Positions 15,191 to 23,388 of a DNA stretch of 34,454 bases are shown here, piece by piece. Numbering within the stretch: position 1 is the stretch's first letter; each line of letters starts with the position of its first letter. The DNA lies in NCBI GenBank assembly GCA_017440585.1, contig JAFSGW010000062.1:1-34454 (forward strand), read 5' to 3'. The DNA comes from Clostridia bacterium (GTDB lineage: Bacteria; Bacillota; Clostridia; UMGS1883). Under the pieces are notes generated by a model. The model was not told the origin of the DNA, made no database searches, and worked only from the letters and a program-made list of their open reading frames with translations. Made by a program: the position numbers and the translations under genes.

Positions 15191-16882
15191 TTATTCAATA
15201 AAGGCATATCGTCCCATAAAGAGAGCTTCGTCCATAATGTTATCACGTATTACAAAATAAAACGGTCTGTCAGCTTTAAACACCACAGGCTCTGCAGGTC
15301 TGGCTGACGTCGCTTTTGTAATTACCGCTGTTGTTGCCGCCGCTTCGGTTTCCTTTTCGTCCATCTTTATGTATGTTTTATGCAAAATGTCTTCAATGAA
15401 CAACTCTTCATTCTCAAGAATGTTATTAAATCCACCGTTAAAAACTTTTCCTGCACCAAGCTCAATCAGGTCGTCCTTTAAGCTGTCGGCATATTCAATC
15501 TCAAACTTCGGCACGGAAAGCTTAACGCTTTCAACTCTCATATACCCGTTTTCAATATGCCGGAGCTTTTCATCAAGCTTTAAATCATCCTCACACAGAA
15601 TAATAAACATACTCACATCACTATCCCCGTCACATTTGTAAGGCAGCTCCACCACCTGAAGGTCTGCATCACGGTAATAATTGAATTTTCCCGTTTGGTT
15701 CATAAAATCAGTTGTTTTAATGTTTCCGTCTCCGTCCGTGAAAATATCAATCTGTGTACGATCTTTATCAAAAGCCTTTTCCCACTCGCCTTTAAAATAA
15801 ACAGCATTTACAATCGCTGCAGAAAAGTCATTGTTGTCTTCTGCCAATATGGCATCAATTTTTCCTTTTGTTTTATCCTTAACCCAGCTGTTTATGGTTC
15901 TTACGGCATTTAATTTATTAACCTTTCCAACCTGAGCCTTGTAAAACCTCTCGGCTGCATTTTTGAATTCATCCGTAAAATCCGACTTTGTTATATCAGT
16001 GTTAACCCATATTGAATTCGCAACATCAAGGCTCAGAACGTCACCATCTGTGTACTTTTCAATATAATCTTCAGCCTTCAAGTTATAATATGCAACGCTG
16101 CTTTCATCCATTAACTCATCAATAAGTATTTCTTCAACATCGGCATCACCGCCGTTTGCAGTTAAACCAAGTGCCATTTTAATTGATAAGGGCGAAAACA
16201 TATAGTTTTTATCACGGGGCATAAGTTCATTTAATTTATCTGCAAAGCTTCCCCCACTTACAATTGAACTCTGCCATCTTAAATCATAAAGCCTTACAAG
16301 CATTACAATCGCTTCTTCATATGTAAGGTTCTTTTTAGCTTCAAAGCTTCTGCCCGTCCCCGTCATAATACCAAGGTTACGCATATCATAAACAGCCTCT
16401 CGTGCCCAGGGGGATATATCCTTATAATCCTCATATAAGCCGTCCTCTTCTTCATAGGCTTTAATGTCTGCAACTTCCCACTCACGCAGTGCATCAATTA
16501 TTCTTAAACAAATAACAGCCGCTTCCTCGCGTGTTAATAAATCATCAGGGCAAAAGAGCGTTTCGCTCTTCCCCTGGACAACATTAAGGCAATATAAATA
16601 TTCAATTGCATAATCTTCGTCAATATCCGTAAAGGGAGTTTCCATTGCCCAAAAAAGGGCATCCAAGCCACAGCTTTTTACTGCACTGGTTGCAAGGTGG
16701 CAGAATTCTCCACGGGTAATATTTTTCGCATAATTATCTATACCGAAATATGTCCAGTTAACAGCATTTGCCCGTTTTACAGCCTCTTTTGCCCAATCGC
16801 TCACAGAGGTGTCCTCAGCAATCATTGTGCAGGGAGCAAGGAAAAGTGCAACACATAAAATAATGCTTATTAATTTTTTCAT
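15191..16882 (-). CDS. Secreted serpin with N-terminal S-layer-homology domains
   Basis: A 563-residue exported protease inhibitor. A signal peptide (residues 1-22) is followed by two or three SLH-type segments to about residue 205 (VSDWAKEAVKRANAVNW, FTDIDEDYAIEYL, DISPWAREAVYDMRNLGIM), which would tether it to cell-wall polymer. The serpin domain runs from about 210 to the end. It opens with YMFSPLSIKMALGLTANGG and ends with PFYFVIRDN...LFMGRY. The reactive-centre hinge at 509-518 is EKETEAAATT. Counting 17 residues from Glu509 puts P1-P1' at Thr525-Ser526. Hinge position P15, usually Gly in inhibitory serpins, is Glu511, which may affect loop insertion; P12-P9 are small as required. SLH-serpin fusions could protect the cell or a surface enzyme complex from host or competitor proteases. 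GGGAGG lies seven bases before the ATG, inside the 3' end of the upstream hydrolase gene. Confidence 0.9.
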   Translation of the reverse strand: MKKLISIILCVALFLAPCTMIAEDTSVSDWAKEAVKRANAVNWTYFGIDNYAKNITRGEFCHLATSAVKSCGLDALFWAMETPFTDIDEDYAIEYLYCLNVVQGKSETLFCPDDLLTREEAAVICLRIIDALREWEVADIKAYEEEDGLYEDYKDISPWAREAVYDMRNLGIMTGTGRSFEAKKNLTYEEAIVMLVRLYDLRWQSSIVSGGSFADKLNELMPRDKNYMFSPLSIKMALGLTANGGDADVEEILIDELMDESSVAYYNLKAEDYIEKYTDGDVLSLDVANSIWVNTDITKSDFTDEFKNAAERFYKAQVGKVNKLNAVRTINSWVKDKTKGKIDAILAEDNNDFSAAIVNAVYFKGEWEKAFDKDRTQIDIFTDGDGNIKTTDFMNQTGKFNYYRDADLQVVELPYKCDGDSDVSMFIILCEDDLKLDEKLRHIENGYMRVESVKLSVPKFEIEYADSLKDDLIELGAGKVFNGGFNNILENEELFIEDILHKTYIKMDEKETEAAATTAVITKATSARPAEPVVFKADRPFYFVIRDNIMDEALFMGRYAFIE

Positions 16883-16885
16883 TTG

Positions 16886-17632
16886 TTATACCTCCCAAAG
16901 CTTTTTTATCTCTTTAGTAATATACTCAAAATCCCTTTCATCAAACCAGTTATGGCTTGAATTGTCAAGGCAATGGATTGTAAAGTGCGGATTTTTCAAA
17001 AGATAACCGTAGCTATTTCTGCTTACCATTTCGTCCTTACCGCTCATAAATACGGTTGCAGGTATATTAACCCTTCCAACCCTTTTCCGTATTTTATCAG
17101 AAAGCTTTAAAAGCTCAATATATCTTGGTGCAAAGCCAATGTATTTCCATATTCTCCGGTCGGGCGTAACAGAATACTGCTCGCGTGCATTAACCTCAAT
17201 CTCTTTATCCTCATTCACCTTTTTAAATATTACCTTCAGGGAGGTATAAAGCGCCTGAGGCTTAAGAAACGGGCACAAAGGCACAGCAAAAAGCACCATA
17301 TGCTTTATTCTCTCTTTGTATCCCTCTGCCGCCTCCATGCATAAAAGCGTTCCCATGGAATGGGCAAATATGATTATTTCCTCGTATTCCTCCGAAAGCT
17401 TCCCTAAAGCCTCCTTAACCTGCCTTCTCCACTTAGCCATGCTTGTGTGGCAAAAATCCTCCACACTGCCGCCATGCCCGTCAAGAAGTATATTATATAT
17501 GCTCCACTCCTCGGGTAAATACGGAATTATTCTGTCAAAATACCTCGGTGTGCCCACAATACCATGCACCATAAGGCACACCGTTTTTTTATCAGAGCTT
17601 TTTCTCACATATTCTCTGTGCTTATTCAGCAT
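16886..17632 (-). CDS. Alpha/beta hydrolase (carboxylesterase or lysophospholipase-like)
   Basis: A 248-residue cytoplasmic alpha/beta hydrolase. The oxyanion-hole turn is VHGIVGTPRYF (about residue 21). The nucleophile elbow FAHSMG has the catalytic Ser; the Asp is probably in SGKDEMV, and the His in SSHNWF near the C-terminus. This order and short cap fit the monoglyceride-lipase/EstA-like esterases of Firmicutes; the substrate is unknown. ATG 17632 is preferred because AAAGGAG precedes it by nine bases; an upstream in-frame start at 17668 would overlap the zinc-ribbon gene. It is the third gene of a four-gene leftward operon, 14 bases after the zinc-ribbon gene and three before the serpin start. 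Confidence 0.85.
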   Translation of the reverse strand: MLNKHREYVRKSSDKKTVCLMVHGIVGTPRYFDRIIPYLPEEWSIYNILLDGHGGSVEDFCHTSMAKWRRQVKEALGKLSEEYEEIIIFAHSMGTLLCMEAAEGYKERIKHMVLFAVPLCPFLKPQALYTSLKVIFKKVNEDKEIEVNAREQYSVTPDRRIWKYIGFAPRYIELLKLSDKIRKRVGRVNIPATVFMSGKDEMVSRNSYGYLLKNPHFTIHCLDNSSHNWFDERDFEYITKEIKKLWEV

Positions 17633-17646
17633 TTTGTCATTCTCCT

Positions 17647-18009
17647 TTAAGGTTGCTTTCTGCCGCATTTGGGGCAGTATGTATAATCACCCTCGCATAC
17701 AGCTCCGCAGTAAGGGCAAAAACTCTTGTCCACATTGTCATTTTTGTAACCAAATGCTTCGTTTAAAGGGTCAGGCTCCTCACTGCCATCTGTTATGTCA
17801 AACTGTGAATATCTGTTTTTGCCCGTCGCATTTTTAAAGTTATACACAGCCTGCACTATAGCTGTCCCCACAAATAAAAGACCGAAAATCACCATAAAAC
17901 CGCTTGCACGACTTGCAAGAACAGTCCAGTAAATACCGAACAGTGCCATAAAAATGCTCATTATTCCCCCCATCATTGAAGGGCCTCTTCCGGGTTTAAT
18001 ACTTCTCAT
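17647..18009 (-). CDS. Small membrane protein with a C-terminal zinc ribbon
   Basis: A 120-residue protein. Two membrane segments (about residues 12-30 and 36-56) are followed by an acidic linker and a C-terminal zinc ribbon, CPYCG...CPKCG (about 97-118), which would lie on the cytoplasmic side. No catalytic motif is visible and the role is unknown. AAAGGATG is spaced seven bases before the ATG and overlaps the end of the phosphoesterase gene. Its place between a phosphoesterase and a hydrolase suggests a membrane or envelope role, by context only. Confidence 0.78.
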   Translation of the reverse strand: MRSIKPGRGPSMMGGIMSIFMALFGIYWTVLASRASGFMVIFGLLFVGTAIVQAVYNFKNATGKNRYSQFDITDGSEEPDPLNEAFGYKNDNVDKSFCPYCGAVCEGDYTYCPKCGRKQP

Positions 18010-18015
18010 ATAATT

Positions 18016-18840
18016 TCATCCTTTCGTTTTTAACTTAACAGCTACAATCTCAGGCTTATTATTTATCCTTACGGGAAAGAGGCTGTTTCCAACGCCACGG
18101 CTCACAACCATACATCTTCCATCTTCAGTGTAAATACCTCCGTCATATTTCGGGAGCACTCCCTGCCCGGGAGCAAATAAACCGCCTATAAAAGGCAACC
18201 TCACCTGACCGCCGTGAGCGTGCCCCGAAAAAATCAGGTCAACATCCTGATATAAGTCAAAATATTCGGGTCTGTGAGCTAAAAGTATTTTATAGTTTTC
18301 GTTTTCACTCATAGCCTCATTGAGCATATCGTCAAGGGTACGGCTATAGTCAAAGCCCCCGTCACGGAGCCCCACAAGGGTAATCTCTTCCCCCATTTTT
18401 ACAATGTCACAGCTTTCGTTTTCAAGCACCCTTACCCCGAGCCCTGAAAGAGCGTCTCTGAAATTTTCATATACATCCCCGTCATAATCAATCCTCGCTT
18501 CGTGGTTTCCCGAAACATAGTAGCAGGGTGCAATTTTTAAAGCTTCTTCTGCAAAAGCCAATGCAACATCAGCTTTAGTATTTCTTGCATCTAGTATATC
18601 CCCCGTCATAACAATTATGTCAGGGGCAGCTTCTTTAATTTTATCAAGCACCTTCTTATTGTTTGTGCCTAACGTGCAATTATGCAAGTCCGAAACCTGC
18701 ACAATGGTGAAGCCGTCAAAAGCATTTGGTATATCTGCTTCAATTTCATATTCAGTCAGTTCAACCGTACTGTTCCCGTGCCAGACCCACAGCACAACCG
18801 GGATAAGCACAGCCGACAATATAAATATCCTCTTTTTCAT
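18016..18840 (-). CDS. Membrane-anchored metallophosphoesterase (YkuE/YaeI-like)
   Basis: A 274-residue calcineurin-like phosphoesterase. A single N-terminal membrane helix (about residues 5-22) anchors it, probably with the catalytic domain outside. Metal-binding motifs appear in order: SDLHNC (Asp, His), TGDILD (Asp), SGNHEA (Asn-His), LAHRPE (His) and SGHAHGGQVRLP (His-x-His). This order matches the YkuE/YaeI group, some members of which act on UDP-2,3-diacylglucosamine or lipid substrates; the activity here is not known. ATG 18840 is preferred over a TTG two codons upstream because AGGTG lies seven bases before it. It is the first gene of the operon ending with the serpin and has a promoter at 18921-18893. 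Confidence 0.88.
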   Translation of the reverse strand: MKKRIFILSAVLIPVVLWVWHGNSTVELTEYEIEADIPNAFDGFTIVQVSDLHNCTLGTNNKKVLDKIKEAAPDIIVMTGDILDARNTKADVALAFAEEALKIAPCYYVSGNHEARIDYDGDVYENFRDALSGLGVRVLENESCDIVKMGEEITLVGLRDGGFDYSRTLDDMLNEAMSENENYKILLAHRPEYFDLYQDVDLIFSGHAHGGQVRLPFIGGLFAPGQGVLPKYDGGIYTEDGRCMVVSRGVGNSLFPVRINNKPEIVAVKLKTKG

Positions 18841-18892
18841 TATCAATCACCTATATATAATACTTTCCAAAAAAGCTAAAGGTTTCATATTT

Positions 18893-18921
18893 ATTATATT
18901 ATTTTTTATTCCTCATTGCAA
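18893..18921 (-). promoter_or_regulatory. Leftward promoter of the phosphoesterase-serpin operon
   Basis: On the minus strand: TTGCAA (18921-18916), 17 bp, perfect TATAAT (18898-18893). It lies just left of the palindrome AATTACGTAATT (18923-18934). Confidence 0.6.
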
Positions 18922-18932
18922 TAATTACGTAA

Positions 18933-18961
18933 TTGACTATTTTATCATTTTTAGCTATAAT
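18933..18961 (+). promoter_or_regulatory. Promoter of the radC-like gene
   Basis: TTGACT (18933-18938), 17 bp, perfect TATAAT (18956-18961). The perfect 12-bp palindrome AATTACGTAATT (18923-18934) overlaps the first bases of the -35 and sits between the two divergent promoters, where a shared regulator could bind. Confidence 0.75.
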
Positions 18962-18992
18962 TATGTTAACTATACATCCGGAGGAAATTTCC

Positions 18993-19655
18993 ATGGCAGA
19001 GAAACACAGACAAAGAATGAGAAACCGCTTCTATAATGAGGGCATCGAAAGCTTCGAACCTCATGAAGCCCTTGAAATGATATTATATTTTACCATTCCC
19101 AGGCACGATACAAATGCAATTGCCCACAGGCTTATCGACCACTTCGGCAGCTTTCACGGTGTACTGGAGGCAAACCGTAAGGACCTTATGGACTTCGGGC
19201 TCACAGAAAACACCGCCGCTCTTTTGAATATGTTCCCTGCCTTTTTAAACTATTATATGCAGAGCCACTCAATGGGAACACCTCATTTCCCCGACAGCAC
19301 AGCCATCGGAAACTATGCGGTGAATAAAATAGGTGAACGTACAAACGAGGTCTTCGGTGTTTTGTGCCTTACCACACAGCGTAAGTTCATCAATTTTGAA
19401 ATTGTTGAGGAAGGCACCGTTACCTCTGCAACGGTTTCACCAAGAAAGGTTGCGGAATGTGCTTTAAGGAACAACGCCTCAAAGGTCGTTTTTGTCCATA
19501 ACCACCCCGGCGGAGCACTTATCCCCTCCTCCGATGACCGTATGTTAACAAAAAGCCTTGCCGTAATGCTTGAGCCCTTAGGCGTAAGCGTTGCAGACCA
19601 TATTATAGTTGCCAACGGTCGCTTCTCCTCAATGAGCGAACAAGGCATGATATAA
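18993..19655 (+). CDS. RadC-like JAB-domain protein
   Basis: A 220-residue protein. The N-terminal helix-hairpin-helix-like UPF0758 region (MAEKHRQRMRNRFYNEG to about residue 100) is followed by an MPN/JAB metalloprotease fold with HNHPGGALIPSSDD, the zinc-binding motif of RadC proteins. The function of RadC proteins is unsettled; a role in DNA repair has been questioned. Compared with typical RadC, the N-terminal half is fairly long and the region before the zinc motif diverged. ATG 18993 is chosen for its GGAGG site eight bases upstream; the frame is open earlier, but that segment is promoter DNA. It is monocistronic and is followed directly by structured repeat copy B. Confidence 0.85.
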   Translation: MAEKHRQRMRNRFYNEGIESFEPHEALEMILYFTIPRHDTNAIAHRLIDHFGSFHGVLEANRKDLMDFGLTENTAALLNMFPAFLNYYMQSHSMGTPHFPDSTAIGNYAVNKIGERTNEVFGVLCLTTQRKFINFEIVEEGTVTSATVSPRKVAECALRNNASKVVFVHNHPGGALIPSSDDRMLTKSLAVMLEPLGVSVADHIIVANGRFSSMSEQGMI

Positions 19656-19663
19656 ATCAAAAG

Positions 19664-19881
19664 GGATTGGAAAAATCGTTCAGAATTGACAAACCGAACC
19701 CGAAGTCGTACATAGGTACTACGAGAGGTGAGGTTTGCCGATAACAAAAGGCATATAATACGAGAAAGCCGTCGCTAAAATGCGACGGCTTTCCACATTT
19801 ATAAAAAACTATACTTATCCTATTGTGTGTAGTTTTTTGTCCTCTTTACGCCTTTTGTGGTCTGCACGATTTTAACAGCCC
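19664..19881 (-). repeat. Structured intergenic repeat, copy B
   Basis: Read on the minus strand, this is colinear with 6556-6821: CCC/ACAGCC end (19875-19881), GTCTG...CGCCTTTTG block (19849-19865), hairpin (19764-19793), ATCGGCAAACCTCACC (19742-19727), GTACCTATGTAC (19719-19708) and CGGTTTGTCAATTCTGAAC (19696-19678). The hairpin stem is 12 bp, GAAAGCCGTCGC/GCGACGGCTTTC, where copy A has CCCTCAC/GTGAGGG in the core. It fills the space between the convergent radC-like and histidine-phosphatase genes, ending two bases from the latter's stop. Confidence 0.8.
19803..19838. terminator. Hairpin terminator between convergent genes, inside repeat copy B
   Basis: AAAAAACTATAC (19803-19814) pairs with GTGTAGTTTTTT (19827-19838), 12 bp with one G-U on the plus strand. 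A and T runs on the two sides allow it to work for both the radC-like transcript and the six-gene operon from the right. The matching part of repeat copy A has no such hairpin. Confidence 0.7.
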
Positions 19882-19883
19882 TT

Positions 19884-20612
19884 TTAGTCGTGTCTTTCGT
19901 TTTCGTTTGTATACATTTCGCAAAATCGAGCCGCAAAGGCAGGTTCTTCACCCTTTGCATACAAATGGGAAATATCGCCGTAGCTGTTCATTCTGAAACT
20001 TGCAACACCTTCACGCCTTTCCTCTGTTGTGAGGGTTGTCACCGAGGAAGGTGCCGCACAAAGCCCGTGCCACAAAACCATGGGCGAAACGCCTAAAAGA
20101 TGGCTTATAAGCACACAGCCCGAGCCAAAGTGGCAGAAAATTGCAATAGTGTCTGCATTGGGTTTTTCTGCACGGTAGTAGTTGCCCTCACGTACATAGC
20201 CGTGCTTTGCAATAAGCTTATCAAACTCGCCCGTTACCCTGTCAAACTCTTCCTTAACTTTTCCCTCTGCCATAACGGGCACGTCGCCCCATTTATCCTT
20301 GTCATAAAACTCGTCAACCTGTGTCCAGTCGGCAGGAAGCCAGTCCCAGGCGATACTTCTTCCGCAGTCGGGGCGGATAATTACAGGCGGAAATTCCTTC
20401 AGCCATTCAAAAACGCCGTCAGGCTCCCTTTCAAGCTTCTTTAAGGTTAAGGAAGCCGTGTCCTTTGCTCTTCCCAAGGTCGAGGTGTAAAAGGCATCTA
20501 TATCCATTTTTACAAGCTTTTCACTAAGGCACTCTGCCTCAACCCACCCCTTTTTTGTTAAAGAGTCTATGGAATAATCAGGGTCCGCATGTCGTATAAT
20601 CAGAATTTTCAT
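19884..20612 (-). CDS. Histidine phosphatase family protein (phosphoglycerate-mutase-like)
   Basis: A 242-residue cytoplasmic protein of the histidine phosphatase superfamily. The catalytic motif is IIRHAD near the N-terminus. The second arginine is in YTSTLGRAKDTA, and the later catalytic His is probably in FCHFGSG. The middle segment (DWTQVDEFYDKDKWGD) is specific to this subgroup and I cannot tie it to a substrate. ATG 20612 is preferred because GTGAGG lies five bases upstream; the frame is open to 20672, which would overlap the azlD gene. It is the last gene of the operon beginning at 24381, seven bases after azlD. Calling it a true phosphoglycerate mutase is not justified. Confidence 0.85.
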   Translation of the reverse strand: MKILIIRHADPDYSIDSLTKKGWVEAECLSEKLVKMDIDAFYTSTLGRAKDTASLTLKKLEREPDGVFEWLKEFPPVIIRPDCGRSIAWDWLPADWTQVDEFYDKDKWGDVPVMAEGKVKEEFDRVTGEFDKLIAKHGYVREGNYYRAEKPNADTIAIFCHFGSGCVLISHLLGVSPMVLWHGLCAAPSSVTTLTTEERREGVASFRMNSYGDISHLYAKGEEPAFAARFCEMYTNENERHD

Positions 20613-20619
20613 AATAACC

Positions 20620-20931
20620 TCACATTCCTGCAAACTGTACAATAAATGCCATTGCCGCCGCACCAACAGCAACCGTCAGAAGCCCCTTGTTGAAGTAGGC
20701 AAGCATTATTGCCACCGCACAGCCTAAGCTTGCACCTAAAGTTGACCCCGTAGAAGAAAAAATCGCAGGGAAGGTCATAGCCGAAAGCACCACATAGGGC
20801 ACATAATACAAAAAGGACCTTATCCATCTGTTTTCAATCTTCTTTCTGAAAATTGCCATGGGAAGCATTCTTATAAAATAGGTTGTCAGTGCCATAGCCG
20901 CAATTGAAGCAAAAATATATCCATTACTCAA
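20620..20931 (-). CDS. azlD: Branched-chain amino acid exporter small subunit AzlD
   Basis: A protein of about 103 residues, almost entirely hydrophobic, with four predicted membrane segments (for example YIFASIAAMALTTYFIRMLP and LLTVAVGAAAMAFIVQF). This fits AzlD, the small partner of AzlC in exporting branched-chain amino acids or analogues. The start is uncertain. GTG 20940 lies inside the ribosome site GAAGGTG, while TTG 20931 follows that site by six bases and is preferred; an ATG just inside is out of frame. It overlaps the end of azlC by eight bases, which suggests translational coupling. Confidence 0.87.
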   Translation of the reverse strand: MSNGYIFASIAAMALTTYFIRMLPMAIFRKKIENRWIRSFLYYVPYVVLSAMTFPAIFSSTGSTLGASLGCAVAIMLAYFNKGLLTVAVGAAAMAFIVQFAGM

Positions 20932-21634
20932 TGTCTGCACCTTCTTTCACGGGGAACAATGTTGCCGCAACAGAGGATACAACAATCGTTATAATAATTA
21001 CCGCCCATCCCGTTTCAAGGTTTTTAATATAAGGTGCATATGTAAACATAACGCTTAATAAAATTGCCATCACAACTGCCGAAAGCACCTTTTTGCTTTC
21101 CTTTGAAGGGGGAATAATTACCGCAATGAACATGCCGTAAAGGGCAATGCCCATAGCATCGGCAAGCACAGCGGGCATAAAGTTTGTTGCCACAGAGCCT
21201 AAAAGTGTTCCTCCCGTCCAGCCAAAAATTGGCGGTATAATAAGAGCTGCCATATAGCATGCCGTAAGGTCATGCTTTTTGCCCATGCTCACAGCATATA
21301 TTTCGTCCGTTATGCCAAATGCCACCAGAAGGCGTTGCCACACGGGCATCCTCTCCTCCACCTTCTGACTCATGGACACACCCATGAGAAAATATCTCAT
21401 GTTTATAATAAGGGTTGTCAGCACAATGAGAAGAATGCTTCCTCCAACCGCCATAACGTCAACCCCTGCCTTCTGTCCGGCACTTGTAAGGTTTGTTAAG
21501 GATATAAGGGTTGCTCCCCACCAGGGCACCTTTGCTCCCACCGAGGACACACCAAATGCCACCGAAACGGAAAAATATCCCAATGCAATGGGCAAGCCAT
21601 CCTTTATTCCTTCCTTAATTTCCTCAAGCTTCAT
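20924..21634 (-). CDS. azlC: Branched-chain amino acid exporter large subunit AzlC
   Basis: A 236-residue inner-membrane protein. The AzlC pattern is clear: GIKDGLPIALGYFSVSVAFG at the N-terminus, INMRYFLMGVSMSQ, and FGITDEIYAVSM, with about seven or eight hydrophobic segments. With AzlD it forms an exporter for branched-chain amino acids. The ATG follows GGTGACAGT, a modest ribosome site. The esterase gene ends four bases upstream. Placement of an amino acid exporter inside a glycan-use operon is unusual. Confidence 0.92.
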   Translation of the reverse strand: MKLEEIKEGIKDGLPIALGYFSVSVAFGVSSVGAKVPWWGATLISLTNLTSAGQKAGVDVMAVGGSILLIVLTTLIINMRYFLMGVSMSQKVEERMPVWQRLLVAFGITDEIYAVSMGKKHDLTACYMAALIIPPIFGWTGGTLLGSVATNFMPAVLADAMGIALYGMFIAVIIPPSKESKKVLSAVVMAILLSVMFTYAPYIKNLETGWAVIIITIVVSSVAATLFPVKEGADIE

Positions 21635-21638
21635 ACTG

Positions 21639-22430
21639 TCACCATCCCAAGTAGTCCTTTATCCATCTTATCATGCTCTCTCCCCACTGGGCAACGTGAG
21701 GCAGGTTTTTCTTTCCTTCGTTTGCAAGCCCAAGCCCGTGCCATCCATCGGGGTATATATGCACTTCTGCCTTAACGCCCACCTGCCTGAGCCTGGTTGC
21801 ATACTGCAGCGTGTTTCTCACGTCAACAAGCTCGTCGGATAAGGTGTGCCACATAAACGCCTCAGGTGTTTTTTCGTCTGCAATAAGGTTTGCACTGAGC
21901 ATTTTTCTCATTTCAACATTACCGCCATCCTTAAGGCTGTCTCCTATAAGTGCATCACCTGAGCCAATATGTGTTATACCCTCCTCATAAAGGTTTATAA
22001 CAGGGTAGCAAAGTATCTGCTTGTCGGGGAGGAAGCTTTCTTTGTCAATTTCATCCACACCCTCCCCTTCAACTTCTTCACGATAGGTGCAAAGCATGCT
22101 TGCAAGGTGTCCCCCTGCAGAGGAACCCATCACGGCAATCTTATCTTTATCAATACCGAACCTTTCCCCGTAATACCTCACGTATCTTACCGCACGCCTT
22201 GCATCAAGTAAAGGAAGCGGAAAACGGTTGGGGTGAACACGGTAGTCAACCACAAAGGCAGTTATTCCGTTTTTATTCAAAAACTCGGCATAGCTTTTGC
22301 CCTCGTGCTCGGCTCTGCCCCAGTAGCCTCCACCGGGGAAAATTACAACACAGCCCGTGCTTGTCTTCTTTTCGGGGGCATAGTAGGTCATTGTGGTGCC
22401 ATTTTCCCACAATTCAAAAATTTCACTCAT
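21639..22430 (-). CDS. Alpha/beta hydrolase, probable carbohydrate esterase
   Basis: A 263-residue alpha/beta hydrolase of the lipase/BD-FAE type. The oxyanion segment is FPGGGYWGRAEHEG, the nucleophile elbow is VMGSSAGGHLA, the catalytic Asp is likely in SDELVDV, and the catalytic His in GWHGLGLA. There is no signal peptide, so it acts in the cytoplasm. The neighbouring GH43 enzyme suggests it removes acetyl or feruloyl groups from imported oligosaccharides; this is inference from context. ATG 22430 is chosen because AGGAG lies eight bases upstream; an earlier in-frame start at 22454 would overlap the GH43 gene. Confidence 0.85.
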   Translation of the reverse strand: MSEIFELWENGTTMTYYAPEKKTSTGCVVIFPGGGYWGRAEHEGKSYAEFLNKNGITAFVVDYRVHPNRFPLPLLDARRAVRYVRYYGERFGIDKDKIAVMGSSAGGHLASMLCTYREEVEGEGVDEIDKESFLPDKQILCYPVINLYEEGITHIGSGDALIGDSLKDGGNVEMRKMLSANLIADEKTPEAFMWHTLSDELVDVRNTLQYATRLRQVGVKAEVHIYPDGWHGLGLANEGKKNLPHVAQWGESMIRWIKDYLGW

Positions 22431-22434
22431 TATG

Positions 22435-23382
22435 TCATCTCCTGTCGGGTACATTTGTCCAGTCGTGGTTTTTCATCCGCTCATACTCTTCATCTGTTAT
22501 GGCAAGTATTGTGCCGTGCTTGAAGCCGTAAGGGAATGAAAAGCTTTCATCACTTCTCTTAAAAATACCCGATTTTATATCGTCGCTCATAAAGGGTATG
22601 TAGCCCTGCTCCTTACCCGGTCGGCCGTAATAATCAAGGAACAATGCCCATCTGCCATCGTCCATTTTTACTGCCGTGGGAGCCTCGTACACACCGATTT
22701 CAATCGCCTTCATGCTCTCGTCAAACTCCTCCACCCTTTCCCAGGGACCCGTAGGGCTGTCTGACTTTAAAAGAACAATGGTTGTGGGGTGTCCGTCCTT
22801 AACGAAAAGGTAATACACTCCGTCCTCTTCATACATGGCAGAATCTATAATGTCCCTGCCCTCTCGTCTGTGTAAAACCTCGGGGTAGGTAAAGGTTTCA
22901 AAATCCTTCGTTCTCGAGTAGTAAATGCCCTTATCACCAAAATTGTTGCAATCGTGGCTTGAGGACCAATGAAGTATGTAGTCACCATTCTCCTTGTCGT
23001 AAATAACATCAGGTGCCCACAAACAGCCAAAATGCCCGTCACCTATCTTAACAAGCCTCTGCTCGCTCCAGTTAACCAAGTCCTCGCTTTCCCACACGCT
23101 GAAGCACTTGCTTCCGTTTTCGCCTATTTCCTTCCAGGAATGCTTGTACTGGTTTCTCATACCGTAGGAAAGGCTCAAGTCTGTTGCAACTATAACAAAC
23201 TTATCCTTACAGCGTGCAATTGTAAAATCTCTCACGCCCTTGTCACCGTAGTATGCCCAGAGTACCGGGTCGCCGTTATTAACCTCTTCCCAGTTAAAGC
23301 CGTCCTTAGAAAGAGCAAAATAAACCTGCTCACCGTCGGGCGAGGTCTTTTCCTTAAAATGTACAAATAAATATCTCTGCAT
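22435..23382 (-). CDS. Glycoside hydrolase family 43 protein
   Basis: A 315-residue five-bladed propeller glycosidase without a signal peptide. The three acidic residues expected of GH43 are visible: the base Asp52 in GVRDFTIAR, the pKa-modulating Asp125 in LWAPDVIYD, and the acid Glu233 in YEAPTAVK. Blade motifs (WAPDV, YYLFVKDG, WALFLDYYG) match GH43 proteins acting on arabinan or xylan side chains. A cytoplasmic location suggests trimming of imported oligosaccharides. It sits between an aldo/keto reductase gene (gap six bases) and the esterase gene (gap four bases). Confidence 0.87.
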   Translation of the reverse strand: MQRYLFVHFKEKTSPDGEQVYFALSKDGFNWEEVNNGDPVLWAYYGDKGVRDFTIARCKDKFVIVATDLSLSYGMRNQYKHSWKEIGENGSKCFSVWESEDLVNWSEQRLVKIGDGHFGCLWAPDVIYDKENGDYILHWSSSHDCNNFGDKGIYYSRTKDFETFTYPEVLHRREGRDIIDSAMYEEDGVYYLFVKDGHPTTIVLLKSDSPTGPWERVEEFDESMKAIEIGVYEAPTAVKMDDGRWALFLDYYGRPGKEQGYIPFMSDDIKSGIFKRSDESFSFPYGFKHGTILAITDEEYERMKNHDWTNVPDRR

Positions 23383-23388
23383 AATTTA

